Below, in pieces: positions 56,415-64,000 of a DNA stretch of 64,000 nt (position 1 is the stretch's first letter; each line of letters opens with the position of its first letter). The notes below the pieces were generated by a model, which had not been told where the DNA came from, did not search any database, and worked only from the letters and a program-made list of their open reading frames with translations. The stretch comes from Sphingobacterium tabacisoli (GTDB lineage Bacteria; Bacteroidota; Bacteroidia; Sphingobacteriales; Sphingobacteriaceae). A program made the translations under genes and the position numbers. The DNA is taken from assembly GCF_017908035.1 (NCBI RefSeq), contig NZ_JAEQMU010000001.1:2294001-2358000 (forward strand). The letters are read 5' to 3'.

Positions 56415-57287
56415 TTAATCAATCGCGCTACGCACTTCTATTGGCAAATCAGATTCAAGCACCCCTGCTCCATCCGCAAAAACAGCTCGGTATTTTTCTG
56501 CACGTTCTTCTGCATTAGTAAGCTTATCATAGGTAGGTGAAGCCGAAATCATGCACAGTACTCCCTTCGCTTTAAAGAAATCATACATTGCCTTATTCGT
56601 ACTTTTCACTTCAGGCCCTATATAAACAATCATCCTATCGTAAGGCAAACCCGACTCCTTAAAAGCATCCATTGCTTTCTGGTCTTTAATATGCATAGAC
56701 ATATATTGTTTAGGATTTTTATCTAGATAAAATCTAGCCTGTTCTACGGTATGTACTGTAACCCAAACCCATGCATAGGCGTTATGTTTACGTATAATCT
56801 CAGCGGTCATTTCCATAGGCATATCCTTCTTATCCAAATTCAAGATCGTCTTCCCTTTTGCCCATATTATCATTTCATCCAATGTATTTATCCGATAAGA
56901 CGTTTCATTGCCGGCATGATCTTTTAAATACAATTGCTGAAGCTCTTTCCAGGTATAATCCGATACTTTACCCGTCCCTGTAGTAGTACGCTCCAAGGTC
57001 GGGTCATGCACCATCACTGCAACACCATCTTTTGTCAATCGGGGATCGACTTCGAAGATCGCTGGCGTCCATCGCAACACTTCTTCCATCGCGACTATTG
57101 AGTTCTCAGGCATACCATTTTCAATCGTACCGCGATGTCCGGCTATGATTTTTTTGTCCGTGCTAAATGTGAAGTAGGCATACATTTCTTCCGGATTTTT
57201 AAAGTCTAACGTATGTAACTCCTGTGCCTGTATATCTCCAAAGGTGAATGTCAACAGCAGAAAACTAAAAAAGAGATTATATTTCAT
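56415..57287 (-). CDS. Glycerophosphodiester phosphodiesterase
   Basis: 290 residues. The signal peptide (1-22) indicates export. GDPD catalytic residues are evident: H51/R52 (AGHRGTIENGMPENS), E79 and D81 (FEVDPRLTKDG) and H94 (MVHDPTLERTT). It hydrolyses glycerophosphodiesters to glycerol 3-phosphate and alcohol, probably in the periplasm. Monocistronic or joined with the 2H gene downstream. Confidence 0.9.
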   Translation of the reverse strand: MKYNLFFSFLLLTFTFGDIQAQELHTLDFKNPEEMYAYFTFSTDKKIIAGHRGTIENGMPENSIVAMEEVLRWTPAIFEVDPRLTKDGVAVMVHDPTLERTTTGTGKVSDYTWKELQQLYLKDHAGNETSYRINTLDEMIIWAKGKTILNLDKKDMPMEMTAEIIRKHNAYAWVWVTVHTVEQARFYLDKNPKQYMSMHIKDQKAMDAFKESGLPYDRMIVYIGPEVKSTNKAMYDFFKAKGVLCMISASPTYDKLTNAEERAEKYRAVFADGAGVLESDLPIEVRSAID

Positions 57288-57392
57288 TAATATTGGTCTT
57301 TACTTGAAGTAAAAATACAATTCCTATTTAAACTAACCATTAGCCCAATGTTTAATTATCAACAACAATGACCACACGGGATCCTTTAAAAA

Positions 57393-57420
57393 AGAAAAAG
57401 GAACCCGATTGGGTTCCTTT
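57393..57420 (-). terminator. Terminator of the thrS-infC-rpmI-rplT operon
   Basis: Minus-strand stem AAAGGAACCC / GGGTTCCTTT followed by TTCTTTTT. Confidence 0.85.
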
Positions 57421-57456
57421 CAATATCTAACAAATTGACAGCGATTTAAAACTAAA

Positions 57457-57801
57457 TTAATTTACAGCGTCAATAACTGCTTTGAAAGCATCAGGGTTAT
57501 TCATAGCTAAGTCAGCTAAAACCTTACGGTTCAATCCGATATTCTTAGCATTCAATTTACCGATCAACTTAGAATAAGAAATTCCGTGCTGACGAGCACC
57601 TGCATTGATACGCTGAATCCATAAAGCTCTGAACTCGCGTTTTTTGGTTTTACGGTCGCGGTAAGCGTACTGTAAACCTTTTTCTACTGTATTTTTAGCA
57701 ATAGTATATACTTTGCTACGTGAACCGAAATAGCCTTTAGCTAATTTCAAAATTCTTTTTCTTCTTCTTCTCGAAGCAACTGCGTTAACCGAACGTGGCA
57801 T
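57457..57801 (-). CDS. rplT: 50S ribosomal protein L20
   Basis: 114 residues. The basic N-terminus ([30 protein letters not shown]) and the conserved [26 protein letters not shown] are diagnostic. L20 binds 23S rRNA early in assembly and in some bacteria represses its own operon. It is the last gene of the operon, 98 bases after rpmI. Confidence 0.97.
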   Translation of the reverse strand: MPRSVNAVASRRRRKRILKLAKGYFGSRSKVYTIAKNTVEKGLQYAYRDRKTKKREFRALWIQRINAGARQHGISYSKLIGKLNAKNIGLNRKVLADLAMNNPDAFKAVIDAVN

Positions 57802-57899
57802 AATTATTAAAATTTAATTTGGTAAAAGGTGTTACGTTTTTCAGCAAGCTTACAACCCTATACCCGGTCAAAAAATATTGTTTTTTTGTTAAGAAAGGA

Positions 57900-58100
57900 T
57901 TACTTCCCAAGAACTAACATACGTTTTACATTACCTAAGTCTCCATCAGAAACATAAGCTGTTTGCGTAAGATTACGTTTTTGTTTAGTAGTCTTTTTAG
58001 TCAAGATGTGGCTTTTGTAAGCGCTTTTTCTTGCAATTTTACCTGTCCCAGTCACTTTAAAACGTTTCTTAGCGCTGGAATTGGTTTTTACTTTTGGCAT
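57900..58100 (-). CDS. rpmI: 50S ribosomal protein L35
   Basis: 66 residues. The sequence [36 protein letters not shown] is typical of L35. It lies between infC and rplT in the usual order. Confidence 0.96.
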   Translation of the reverse strand: MPKVKTNSSAKKRFKVTGTGKIARKSAYKSHILTKKTTKQKRNLTQTAYVSDGDLGNVKRMLVLGK

Positions 58101-58136
58101 AATACTTAATATTTATATCAATCTGTTAGAATACTT

Positions 58137-58697
58137 TTATTTCTTTGCACCTTTTGGAGCCAACGTCAAGAACATACGTTTACCCTCCAATTTAGGTAAC
58201 AACTCTACTTTACCATAGTCCTCTAAAGCCTGAGCAAATTTTAACAATAAAATCTCTCCTTGCTCCTTAAAGACAATAGCACGTCCTTTAAAGTGTACAT
58301 AAGCACGGACTTTCTCCCCAGCTTCCAAAAACCGCATAGCATGCTTTAATTTGAATTCAAAATCATGCTCACTGGTATTCGGTCCAAAGCGAATCTCCTT
58401 AATAACTGTTTGTTTGGCATTCGCTTTGATTTCCTTTTGCTTTTTCTTCTGCTCGTAGATAAACTTACTATAGTCTACAATTTTACAAACAGGAGGAACA
58501 GCATTCGGAGAAATCTCGACTAGATCTAGCTCCAATTCGTCGGCCATCTCTAACGCTTTGCGGGTAGGGTATACCCCTGGCTCAACATTATCCCCAACTA
58601 AACGTACCTCAGGCACACGTATGAATTCGTTAATACGATGCTCCGGTTCTTTTTTCCTCATTGGTGGTCTAGGACCACTAGGTCTTTTTAATGCCAA
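58137..58697 (-). CDS. infC: Translation initiation factor IF-3
   Basis: 186 residues. The N-domain ([30 protein letters not shown]) and C-domain ([41 protein letters not shown]) are standard. IF-3 keeps 30S subunits free and checks start codons. The only plausible start for the conserved N-terminus is TTG at 58697, since the first in-frame ATG is 36 bases downstream. A non-AUG start is typical of infC and allows IF-3 to control its own synthesis. It follows thrS after 12 bases. Confidence 0.95.
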   Translation of the reverse strand: MALKRPSGPRPPMRKKEPEHRINEFIRVPEVRLVGDNVEPGVYPTRKALEMADELELDLVEISPNAVPPVCKIVDYSKFIYEQKKKQKEIKANAKQTVIKEIRFGPNTSEHDFEFKLKHAMRFLEAGEKVRAYVHFKGRAIVFKEQGEILLLKFAQALEDYGKVELLPKLEGKRMFLTLAPKGAKK

Positions 58698-58709
58698 ATG
58701 TTTAAATTT

Positions 58710-60635
58710 TTAAACGGTTATTTCTTTTATTAATAAATCTCTAAACTCATCAGAGGTCATTGAACCCAAGTCCACTGACCCATGCTTACGAACAGAAACT
58801 GTGCCACTTTCCATCTCCTTTTCCCCTACAATAAGCATATAAGGCAATTTTTTAACTTCAGCATCACGTATCTTACGTCCTACTTTCTCGTCACGGAGAT
58901 CGATTAGACCGCGAATATCGGAATTATTTAGCGATTCCAAAAGTTTTTGCGCATAATCTTCATATTTTTCTGACACTGGCAAAACTATAAACTGCTCAGG
59001 AGCAAGCCATAACGGAAACTGTCCACCACAGTGTTCAATCAATACCGCCACAAACCTTTCCATAGAACCAAACGGCGCGCGGTGAATCATCACTGGACGA
59101 TGTTTTTGGTTATCGCTTCCTGTATATTCCAATTCAAAGCGCTCTGGTAAGTTATAGTCAACTTGTATTGTACCCAATTGCCATTTACGGCCCAGTGCAT
59201 CCTTAACCATAAAATCTAGCTTAGGACCATAAAACGCAGCTTCACCGTATTCAACGACAGTTGGGAGTCCTTTTTCCGCAGCCGCTTCAATAATAGCCGA
59301 TTCAGCTAAAGCCCAGTTTTCATCCGAACCGATATATTTAGTTTTATTCTCCGGATCACGTAAAGAAACCTGCGCTGTATATTCGTTAAAGCCCAACGCT
59401 CCAAATACATAAAGAACCAAGTCGATAACCTTCTTAAATTCTTCCTTCACTTGATCAGGACGACAGAATAAATGGGCATCATCTTGCGTAAACCCACGAA
59501 CACGAGTTAAACCATGAAGCTCACCAGATTGTTCATAGCGATATACTGTTCCGAACTCTGAAAAACGAACCGGCAATTCCTTATACGAACGTGGCTTTGT
59601 CTTATATATCTCACAGTGGTGAGGACAGTTCATTGGTTTTAACAAGAACTCTTCTCCTTCTACTGGCGTTTTTATCGGTTGGAAAGAATCCGCACCATAT
59701 TTCTCGTAATGTCCTGAAGTGATATAGAGCTGTTTGTGCCCAATATGTGGAGTCATTACGGGTTCATAGCCAGAATTCAGCTGTGCTCTTTGCAAGAAGT
59801 CTGTTAACTTCTGTCTTAAAGCAGTTCCCTTAGGCAACCATAACGGCAATCCCATACCCACTTTTTCAGAAAAAGCAAAAAGCTCCAACTCTTTACCCAA
59901 CTTGCGGTGATCTCTCTTTTTAGCCTCTTCAATAAACTTGAGATAATCCGAAAGCTCCGATGCCTTAGGAAAAGTAACACCGTAGATACGGGTCAACTGT
60001 TTTCTTGTCTCATCTCCACGCCAGTAGGCTCCGGCAACATTGGTCAGCTTAATAGCTTTGATAAAACCTGTATTCGGGATATGTGGACCTCGACATAGAT
60101 CGGTAAAGTTACCTTGCGAATAAAAGGTAATCGATCCATCCTCTAAATCTTTAATCAGGTCCAGTTTATACTCGTCTCCTTTATCTTCAAAATAAGCCAG
60201 TGCTTCCGCTTTAGAAACACTTCTTCTATCGAACACCTCTTTTTTCTTGGCCAATTCAAGCATTTTATCTTCAATCTGCTTAAAATCGTCAGAAGAAAAT
60301 ACCTGATCGCCAAAATCCACATCATAGTAAAAACCCGTCTCAATAGAAGGGCCAATACCAAATTTAATACCTGGATACAATTCTTCCAATGCTTCTGCCA
60401 GCAAGTGCGCAGAAGAATGCCAAAAAGTAGACTTGCCCTTATCATCATTCCAGGTCAACAACTTGACAGCTGCATCCGAATCGATAGCACGGGACGCGTC
60501 CCACACTTCACCATTTACTTCTGCTGCTAATACATTGCGTGCTAAACCTTCGGAGATAGATAGAGCTACCTGCATAGCGGTAGTCCCTTTTTCATACTGA
60601 CGTACCGAACCGTCAGGGAGAGTAATGTTAATCAT
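58710..60635 (-). CDS. thrS: Threonyl-tRNA synthetase
   Basis: 641 residues. An N-terminal TGS domain ([24 protein letters not shown]), an editing domain with [17 protein letters not shown], and the class II core with [16 protein letters not shown] (zinc ligand Cys near 337) and the C-terminal anticodon domain are all complete. It charges tRNA-Thr. First gene of the operon. Confidence 0.97.
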   Translation of the reverse strand: MINITLPDGSVRQYEKGTTAMQVALSISEGLARNVLAAEVNGEVWDASRAIDSDAAVKLLTWNDDKGKSTFWHSSAHLLAEALEELYPGIKFGIGPSIETGFYYDVDFGDQVFSSDDFKQIEDKMLELAKKKEVFDRRSVSKAEALAYFEDKGDEYKLDLIKDLEDGSITFYSQGNFTDLCRGPHIPNTGFIKAIKLTNVAGAYWRGDETRKQLTRIYGVTFPKASELSDYLKFIEEAKKRDHRKLGKELELFAFSEKVGMGLPLWLPKGTALRQKLTDFLQRAQLNSGYEPVMTPHIGHKQLYITSGHYEKYGADSFQPIKTPVEGEEFLLKPMNCPHHCEIYKTKPRSYKELPVRFSEFGTVYRYEQSGELHGLTRVRGFTQDDAHLFCRPDQVKEEFKKVIDLVLYVFGALGFNEYTAQVSLRDPENKTKYIGSDENWALAESAIIEAAAEKGLPTVVEYGEAAFYGPKLDFMVKDALGRKWQLGTIQVDYNLPERFELEYTGSDNQKHRPVMIHRAPFGSMERFVAVLIEHCGGQFPLWLAPEQFIVLPVSEKYEDYAQKLLESLNNSDIRGLIDLRDEKVGRKIRDAEVKKLPYMLIVGEKEMESGTVSVRKHGSVDLGSMTSDEFRDLLIKEITV

Positions 60636-60846
60636 CTACAATTATGATTTTAAAATTTGTTAATGCTTTAGGCACATCCACATACAGTATGTACAATTAC
60701 ACTGTTCTACATGCAGACCCACCTAGTTAATTTAATAAACGTCCAAACATAGATAAAATGCTTGGCATTAGCGAATCCCTAACATAAAAAAGCCACGAAC
60801 AGGCACTAATTTTACCTTTAAATGCTATTTAATAGCGCTACAAATG

Positions 60847-60854
60847 TACCTTTG
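60847..60854 (+). promoter_or_regulatory. -7 box for rlmF
   Basis: TACCTTTG fits TAnnTTTG, 18 bases before the rlmF ATG. Confidence 0.5.
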
Positions 60855-60872
60855 TTCTTTCAACAATAGTAA

Positions 60873-61787
60873 ATGAACATGATTCCAAAAGGCGCTACTC
60901 CTTCAAAACTGCACCCGCGCAACAAACACCGCAATGGCTATCAGATGGAAAAGCTGTGTAAAAGCAATCCTGCCCTGCTCGCCTTCGTATTTACGAACGA
61001 CTACGGTACCCAAAGCATCGACTTTGCCAACCCCAAAGCTGTCTTCGAATTAAACAAGGCTTTGCTTGTCAGGGAGTATAAAATTAAAAACTGGCAAATT
61101 AGCCCAAACAGCCTTTGCCCAGGCATCCCAGGAAGAGCGGATTATATACACTATGTCGCAGACATCTTAGCAAAAGACAATAATGGTCAAATACCAACAG
61201 GCGAAAAAGTCAAGGTTCTTGACATTGGCACTGGTTCCAGCATAGTCTACCCACTTATTGGGGCACAAGAATACCTATGGGATTTTACAGCTACCGAAAT
61301 AGATCCAAAATCTATTCAATACGCCGAAATAAATGTCAACAAAAACATCTGGCTCAAAAAGAAAATACAGCTGAGATTCCAAGATGACAAAGAACACATT
61401 CTTCAAGGTATTATATTTGAAAAAGACAGGTTTGATGCTGTAGTTTGTAATCCACCATTCTTCAAATCACGCGAGGATAACTGGAACGTAAGCTCCAAGA
61501 AATTCCAAAACCTACACAAGAACAAAGAACAGCCAACCGTTCAAAACTTTTCGGGCCACCCCAATGAACTGTGGTATCCAGGAGGTGAGAAAGCCTTCAT
61601 CTCAAAATTAATCTACGAGAGCATGCAGTTTAAAGATCACCTCAACTGGGTAACAACTCTTGTCTCAAGCAAGGACCATATAAAACCATTGGTCTCTATA
61701 CTAGAATACCACAAAGCTACCGCTGTAGAAATCATCCCTATGCAACAGGGTCAAAAAGTTTCAAGAATTCTTGCCTGGAAGTGGTAA
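60873..61787 (+). CDS. rlmF: 23S rRNA (adenine(1618)-N(6))-methyltransferase
   Basis: 304 residues. SAM-binding motif LDIGTG (116-121) and the N6-adenine methyltransferase signature NPPF at 193-196 (VVCNPPFFKSREDNW) are clear. The start KLHPRNKHRNGYQMEKLCKSNPAL and the C-terminus are the RlmF pattern. It methylates A1618 of 23S rRNA. Monocistronic, with its own promoter box and terminator. Confidence 0.93.
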   Translation: MNMIPKGATPSKLHPRNKHRNGYQMEKLCKSNPALLAFVFTNDYGTQSIDFANPKAVFELNKALLVREYKIKNWQISPNSLCPGIPGRADYIHYVADILAKDNNGQIPTGEKVKVLDIGTGSSIVYPLIGAQEYLWDFTATEIDPKSIQYAEINVNKNIWLKKKIQLRFQDDKEHILQGIIFEKDRFDAVVCNPPFFKSREDNWNVSSKKFQNLHKNKEQPTVQNFSGHPNELWYPGGEKAFISKLIYESMQFKDHLNWVTTLVSSKDHIKPLVSILEYHKATAVEIIPMQQGQKVSRILAWKW

Positions 61788-61795
61788 TACAAAAA

Positions 61796-61823
61796 AAAGC
61801 CATCAACATATGTTGATGGCTTT
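61796..61823. terminator. Bidirectional terminator
   Basis: Perfect palindrome AAAGCCATCAACAT / ATGTTGATGGCTTT between rlmF and tRNA-Asn. Confidence 0.8.
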
Positions 61824-61830
61824 ACAAACA

Positions 61831-61907
61831 TGGCTCCTGAAGCTGGGCTCGAACCAGCGACCCTCTGATTAACAGTCAGATGCTCTAACCAACTGAGCTA
61901 TTCAGGA
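61831..61907 (-). tRNA. tRNA-Asn (anticodon GTT)
   Basis: On the minus strand TCCTGAA pairs with TTCAGGA as acceptor stem, the D-arm begins AGCTCAGTTGG, the anticodon loop CTGTTAA holds GTT, and the T-arm has GGTTCGAGCC. CCA is encoded in the genome. Confidence 0.97.
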
Positions 61908-62015
61908 ATCTTATATTGTTTTCCCTTTCGGTGATGCAATTATCGGAAGTTTAATTTGTCTTTGCAAATATTTCTATCAAAAAAAACGCAAGTCATTCAT
62001 TGCCAAAAAAATAAT

Positions 62016-63395
62016 TTACAACAGCACTCCAGATAAAATCAGGGTAATAAAAGTAAAGTATATCAACAAGCCTGTCACATCAACCAAAGTCGATACAAAA
62101 GGTGCTGATGAGCTCGCAGGATCTGCTCCCAATCGTCTAAGAATAAATGGCAACATTGATCCTGTCAATGACCCCAACAACACAACTCCTACAAGAGATA
62201 GAGACACAACTAACGCTACCAATGCCCAGTGCTCACCGTAATTATCAGTAAAGAACTGCCAAGTTGCAATCCTAATAAAACCCAATACTCCCAAAATAAC
62301 CCCCAGGATCGTACCAGATATTATCTCTCTTTTCATCACTCGCCACCAATCAACGAGTGTTACTTCTCCCAAAGCCATCGCCTGAATAACCAATGTAGAA
62401 GCCTGCGACCCGCTATTCCCTCCACTCGAGATAATCAACGGCATCAAAGCAAACAAGAATACTACGGATGCAACTTGAGTTTCAAAATGCTCAATAACTG
62501 TTGCTGTCAATAGTTGCCCCAAGAACAGAACAATCAACCAACCCGCACGTTTTTTTACCAGATGCAAAATAGAAACATCCAAGTAAGGTTCATCCAATGC
62601 CTCCGTACCACCGAAACGTTGCATATCTTCAGTATACTCTTCGTTAGCCACCCAAAGTATATCATCGATTGTCACAATCCCCAACATAATCCCCTGCTCA
62701 TCCACCACAGGTAGCGCGACCCTATTATTCATCCGGAACACCGTGACAGCTTCCTCTTGGGGATCGTTCGCATTCAAAGAAATCAAGCGGTTATCGATCA
62801 ACTCCCCAACTCGGGTTTCGGGATCTGCCAGTAAAATATCTTTAATCCGAATATCATCAATCAGCTTTCCTTCGGAATCGATTACGTACAGTACATCGAT
62901 TGTTTCGGATGCACTCCCATACCGACGGATATGATCTAAAATACGCGTAATACTCCAATGCGCTTTCACCGTAATATAATCCGGCGTCATCAGTCGACCC
63001 ACACTATCTTCGGGGTAGCCCAGCAGCGAGAGTGCTTCCTTTCGTTCCTCAGGAGAAAGCATGATGATAAGACGTTTTACGACATCTCCCTTCAGCTCTC
63101 CAAAAAACGAAGTCCGGTCATCGGGAGGCATCTCGTTAATAATCTCCCGAACTTTTGTTGCTGGTAATTTTTTGAAGATACGCTCTTGCGTCGGAAAGTC
63201 TAAAATACGGAATACGTTGACAGCTCGTTTTAGATTTAAGGTTTCCAAAAAAAGAGCACCGTGCTCGGGAAGTTCGTCGATCAATTCCTCGACGTCAGAA
63301 ATATTAAGTTCATTCAGAAAATCCTCTAGCGCGACCAGATTACCTTCCTCAATTAGCTGTTCTACATGCACGACCTGCATTTCCAATTCTTCCAT
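62016..63395 (-). CDS. mgtE: Magnesium transporter MgtE
   Basis: 459 residues. N-terminal acidic domain (1-~130), a pair of CBS domains (~140-255, GRLMTPDYITVKAHWSITRIL), a connecting helix and five membrane helices from ~280 with the conserved SSGGNSGSQASTLVIQAMALGE and the LGADPASSSAPFVSTLVDVTG ion-pathway motifs. The N and CBS domains gate the channel with cytosolic Mg2+. No Mg2+ riboswitch is recognised upstream. Confidence 0.95.
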   Translation of the reverse strand: MEELEMQVVHVEQLIEEGNLVALEDFLNELNISDVEELIDELPEHGALFLETLNLKRAVNVFRILDFPTQERIFKKLPATKVREIINEMPPDDRTSFFGELKGDVVKRLIIMLSPEERKEALSLLGYPEDSVGRLMTPDYITVKAHWSITRILDHIRRYGSASETIDVLYVIDSEGKLIDDIRIKDILLADPETRVGELIDNRLISLNANDPQEEAVTVFRMNNRVALPVVDEQGIMLGIVTIDDILWVANEEYTEDMQRFGGTEALDEPYLDVSILHLVKKRAGWLIVLFLGQLLTATVIEHFETQVASVVFLFALMPLIISSGGNSGSQASTLVIQAMALGEVTLVDWWRVMKREIISGTILGVILGVLGFIRIATWQFFTDNYGEHWALVALVVSLSLVGVVLLGSLTGSMLPFILRRLGADPASSSAPFVSTLVDVTGLLIYFTFITLILSGVLL

Positions 63396-64000
63396 ATTGC
63401 CTCCGATATTTATCCTACATGTTTTACTTCTTTTGAAAGAGTATGTTAATTAGTGTGCACCTATCAAACACCAAGCAGTGGTTTTAAGTACGTTTGCAAA
63501 AGTCGCCTTTTTATACCAAAAAATATAATCTTTTTTTTTGCTCGATTTACCTCCAAATTGAAAACTGGCACTAATTAAAAAATAGACATTATGTCACCTT
63601 CTATTCAAACAAAAACGATCCCTCATCTCCTTAAAAAAATAAACAACGGCTGCCAGTACTGATGGTACAAAACATAAAATCTAGTAACACTAAAAGCAAG
63701 ACTTTCCCAACAATAGAAGCTACCCTTAAAAAGGGAAACATATTCTTCATCTTTGGAAACGAACTTCCTTTACAGCTTAAAGCACCTCCTCCATCGACTC
63801 CTTCAAAAACAACAAACCTAATACTGAGTTAATAAAAAAACACTACTTTAGTAGCAAGATACACGAAGGCATTTTATTTTATTCAAAAAATCAAAAAAGT
63901 CATTTTTTGAAGACAAAAAAACAATCAAAAAAGATTAAATAAAAAAACATTTAATCAATAATAATCAGCATATTAAGTTTCAAAAACTAAACAATTACAG
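63396..64000. other. 605-base AT-rich end region
   Basis: No gene is firmly supported. Two small open frames overlap by TGATG: 63591-63662 (23 codons) and 63662-63832 (56 codons). A 10-bp inverted repeat TTCAAAAAAT / ATTTTTTGAA is at 63882-63911, and a small palindrome CTACTTTAGTAG at 63844-63855. The last ~160 bases are almost all A and T and may hold the promoter of a gene outside the window. Confidence 0.4.
63662..63832 (+). CDS. Possible small protein, 56 codons
   Basis: The start ATG overlaps the stop of a 23-codon frame beginning MSPSIQTKTI and ending NNGCQY. The 56-residue product (MVQNIKSSNTKSKTF..., ending TTNLILS) has a central hydrophobic patch NIFFIFGNELPLQL and a proline/serine-rich tail. 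No family is recognised. The overlap would permit translational coupling, but the AT-rich context makes chance likely. Confidence 0.25.
   Translation: MVQNIKSSNTKSKTFPTIEATLKKGNIFFIFGNELPLQLKAPPPSTPSKTTNLILS

Overview
The window looks like a chromosomal segment of a Sphingobacteriaceae bacterium (Bacteroidota), most likely Sphingobacterium or a close relative. The evidence is a SusC/SusD pair, Bacteroidota-type promoter boxes (TAnnTTTG, with TTTG about 19 bp upstream in the best case), no obvious Shine-Dalgarno sequences, many AsmA-like and beta-barrel envelope proteins, a fatty-acid 2-hydroxylase of the kind used on sphingolipid acyl chains, and a FabV-type enoyl reductase. I saw no rRNA, phage, integrase, transposase or CRISPR array. 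Most of the window is ordinary core genome with small accessory islands between.

Layout. 1-9433: end of a type II NADH dehydrogenase, a PolX-family protein, FabV, an outer-membrane barrel, aldo/keto reductase plus Dps, a long RluA-type pseudouridine synthase, a Crp/Fnr regulator and an L,D-transpeptidase lipoprotein. 9434-16695: a non-coding repeat element, a giant AsmA-like protein, the fatty-acid hydroxylase and topoisomerase IV/gyrase subunit A. 16906-23986: a probable muropeptide-use locus (NlpC/P60 peptidase, dipeptide epimerase, SusC with an in-frame stop, SusD). 24041-29650: an SDR, small hypotheticals, CarA, YwbE, HolA and a solitary HsdR-N-like nuclease-fold protein. 29721-32546: ClpP, ClpX and AMP nucleosidase. 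32625-35694: a promoter, SAM-I riboswitch and unusual leader in front of metY, then homoserine dehydrogenase. 35887-39921: a tiny membrane protein, an NtrC-type regulator, RNase P RNA (minus strand), and DoxX, VOC, SRPBCC and HopJ-family genes.

40127-46176 encodes an NlpE-like lipoprotein, two tandem endonuclease/exonuclease/phosphatase paralogues, and a glycosyltransferase - YbhN-type membrane protein - glycosyltransferase operon. 46265-50101 is a copper locus: a Cys/His-rich secreted protein, an HMA-domain protein, and a multicopper oxidase that appears fused to an outer-membrane beta-barrel. 50257-57287 holds SRPBCC and DUF1801-family genes, a TPR protein, Lon, a 2H phosphoesterase and a glycerophosphodiester phosphodiesterase. 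57457-60635 is the classical thrS-infC-rpmI-rplT operon on the minus strand. rlmF, tRNA-Asn and mgtE follow. The last 600 bases are AT-rich and hold no gene I can firmly support.

The most interesting signals are: a SAM-I riboswitch followed by overlapping short ORFs and strong hairpins before metY; a family of non-coding elements with imperfect terminal inverted repeats; a PolX protein that has lost its polymerase aspartates but keeps the PHP nuclease; a SusC/SusD pair tied to murein-peptide enzymes, with SusC interrupted by one stop codon; the multicopper oxidase-barrel fusion; and a sigma-54-like promoter in front of lon.
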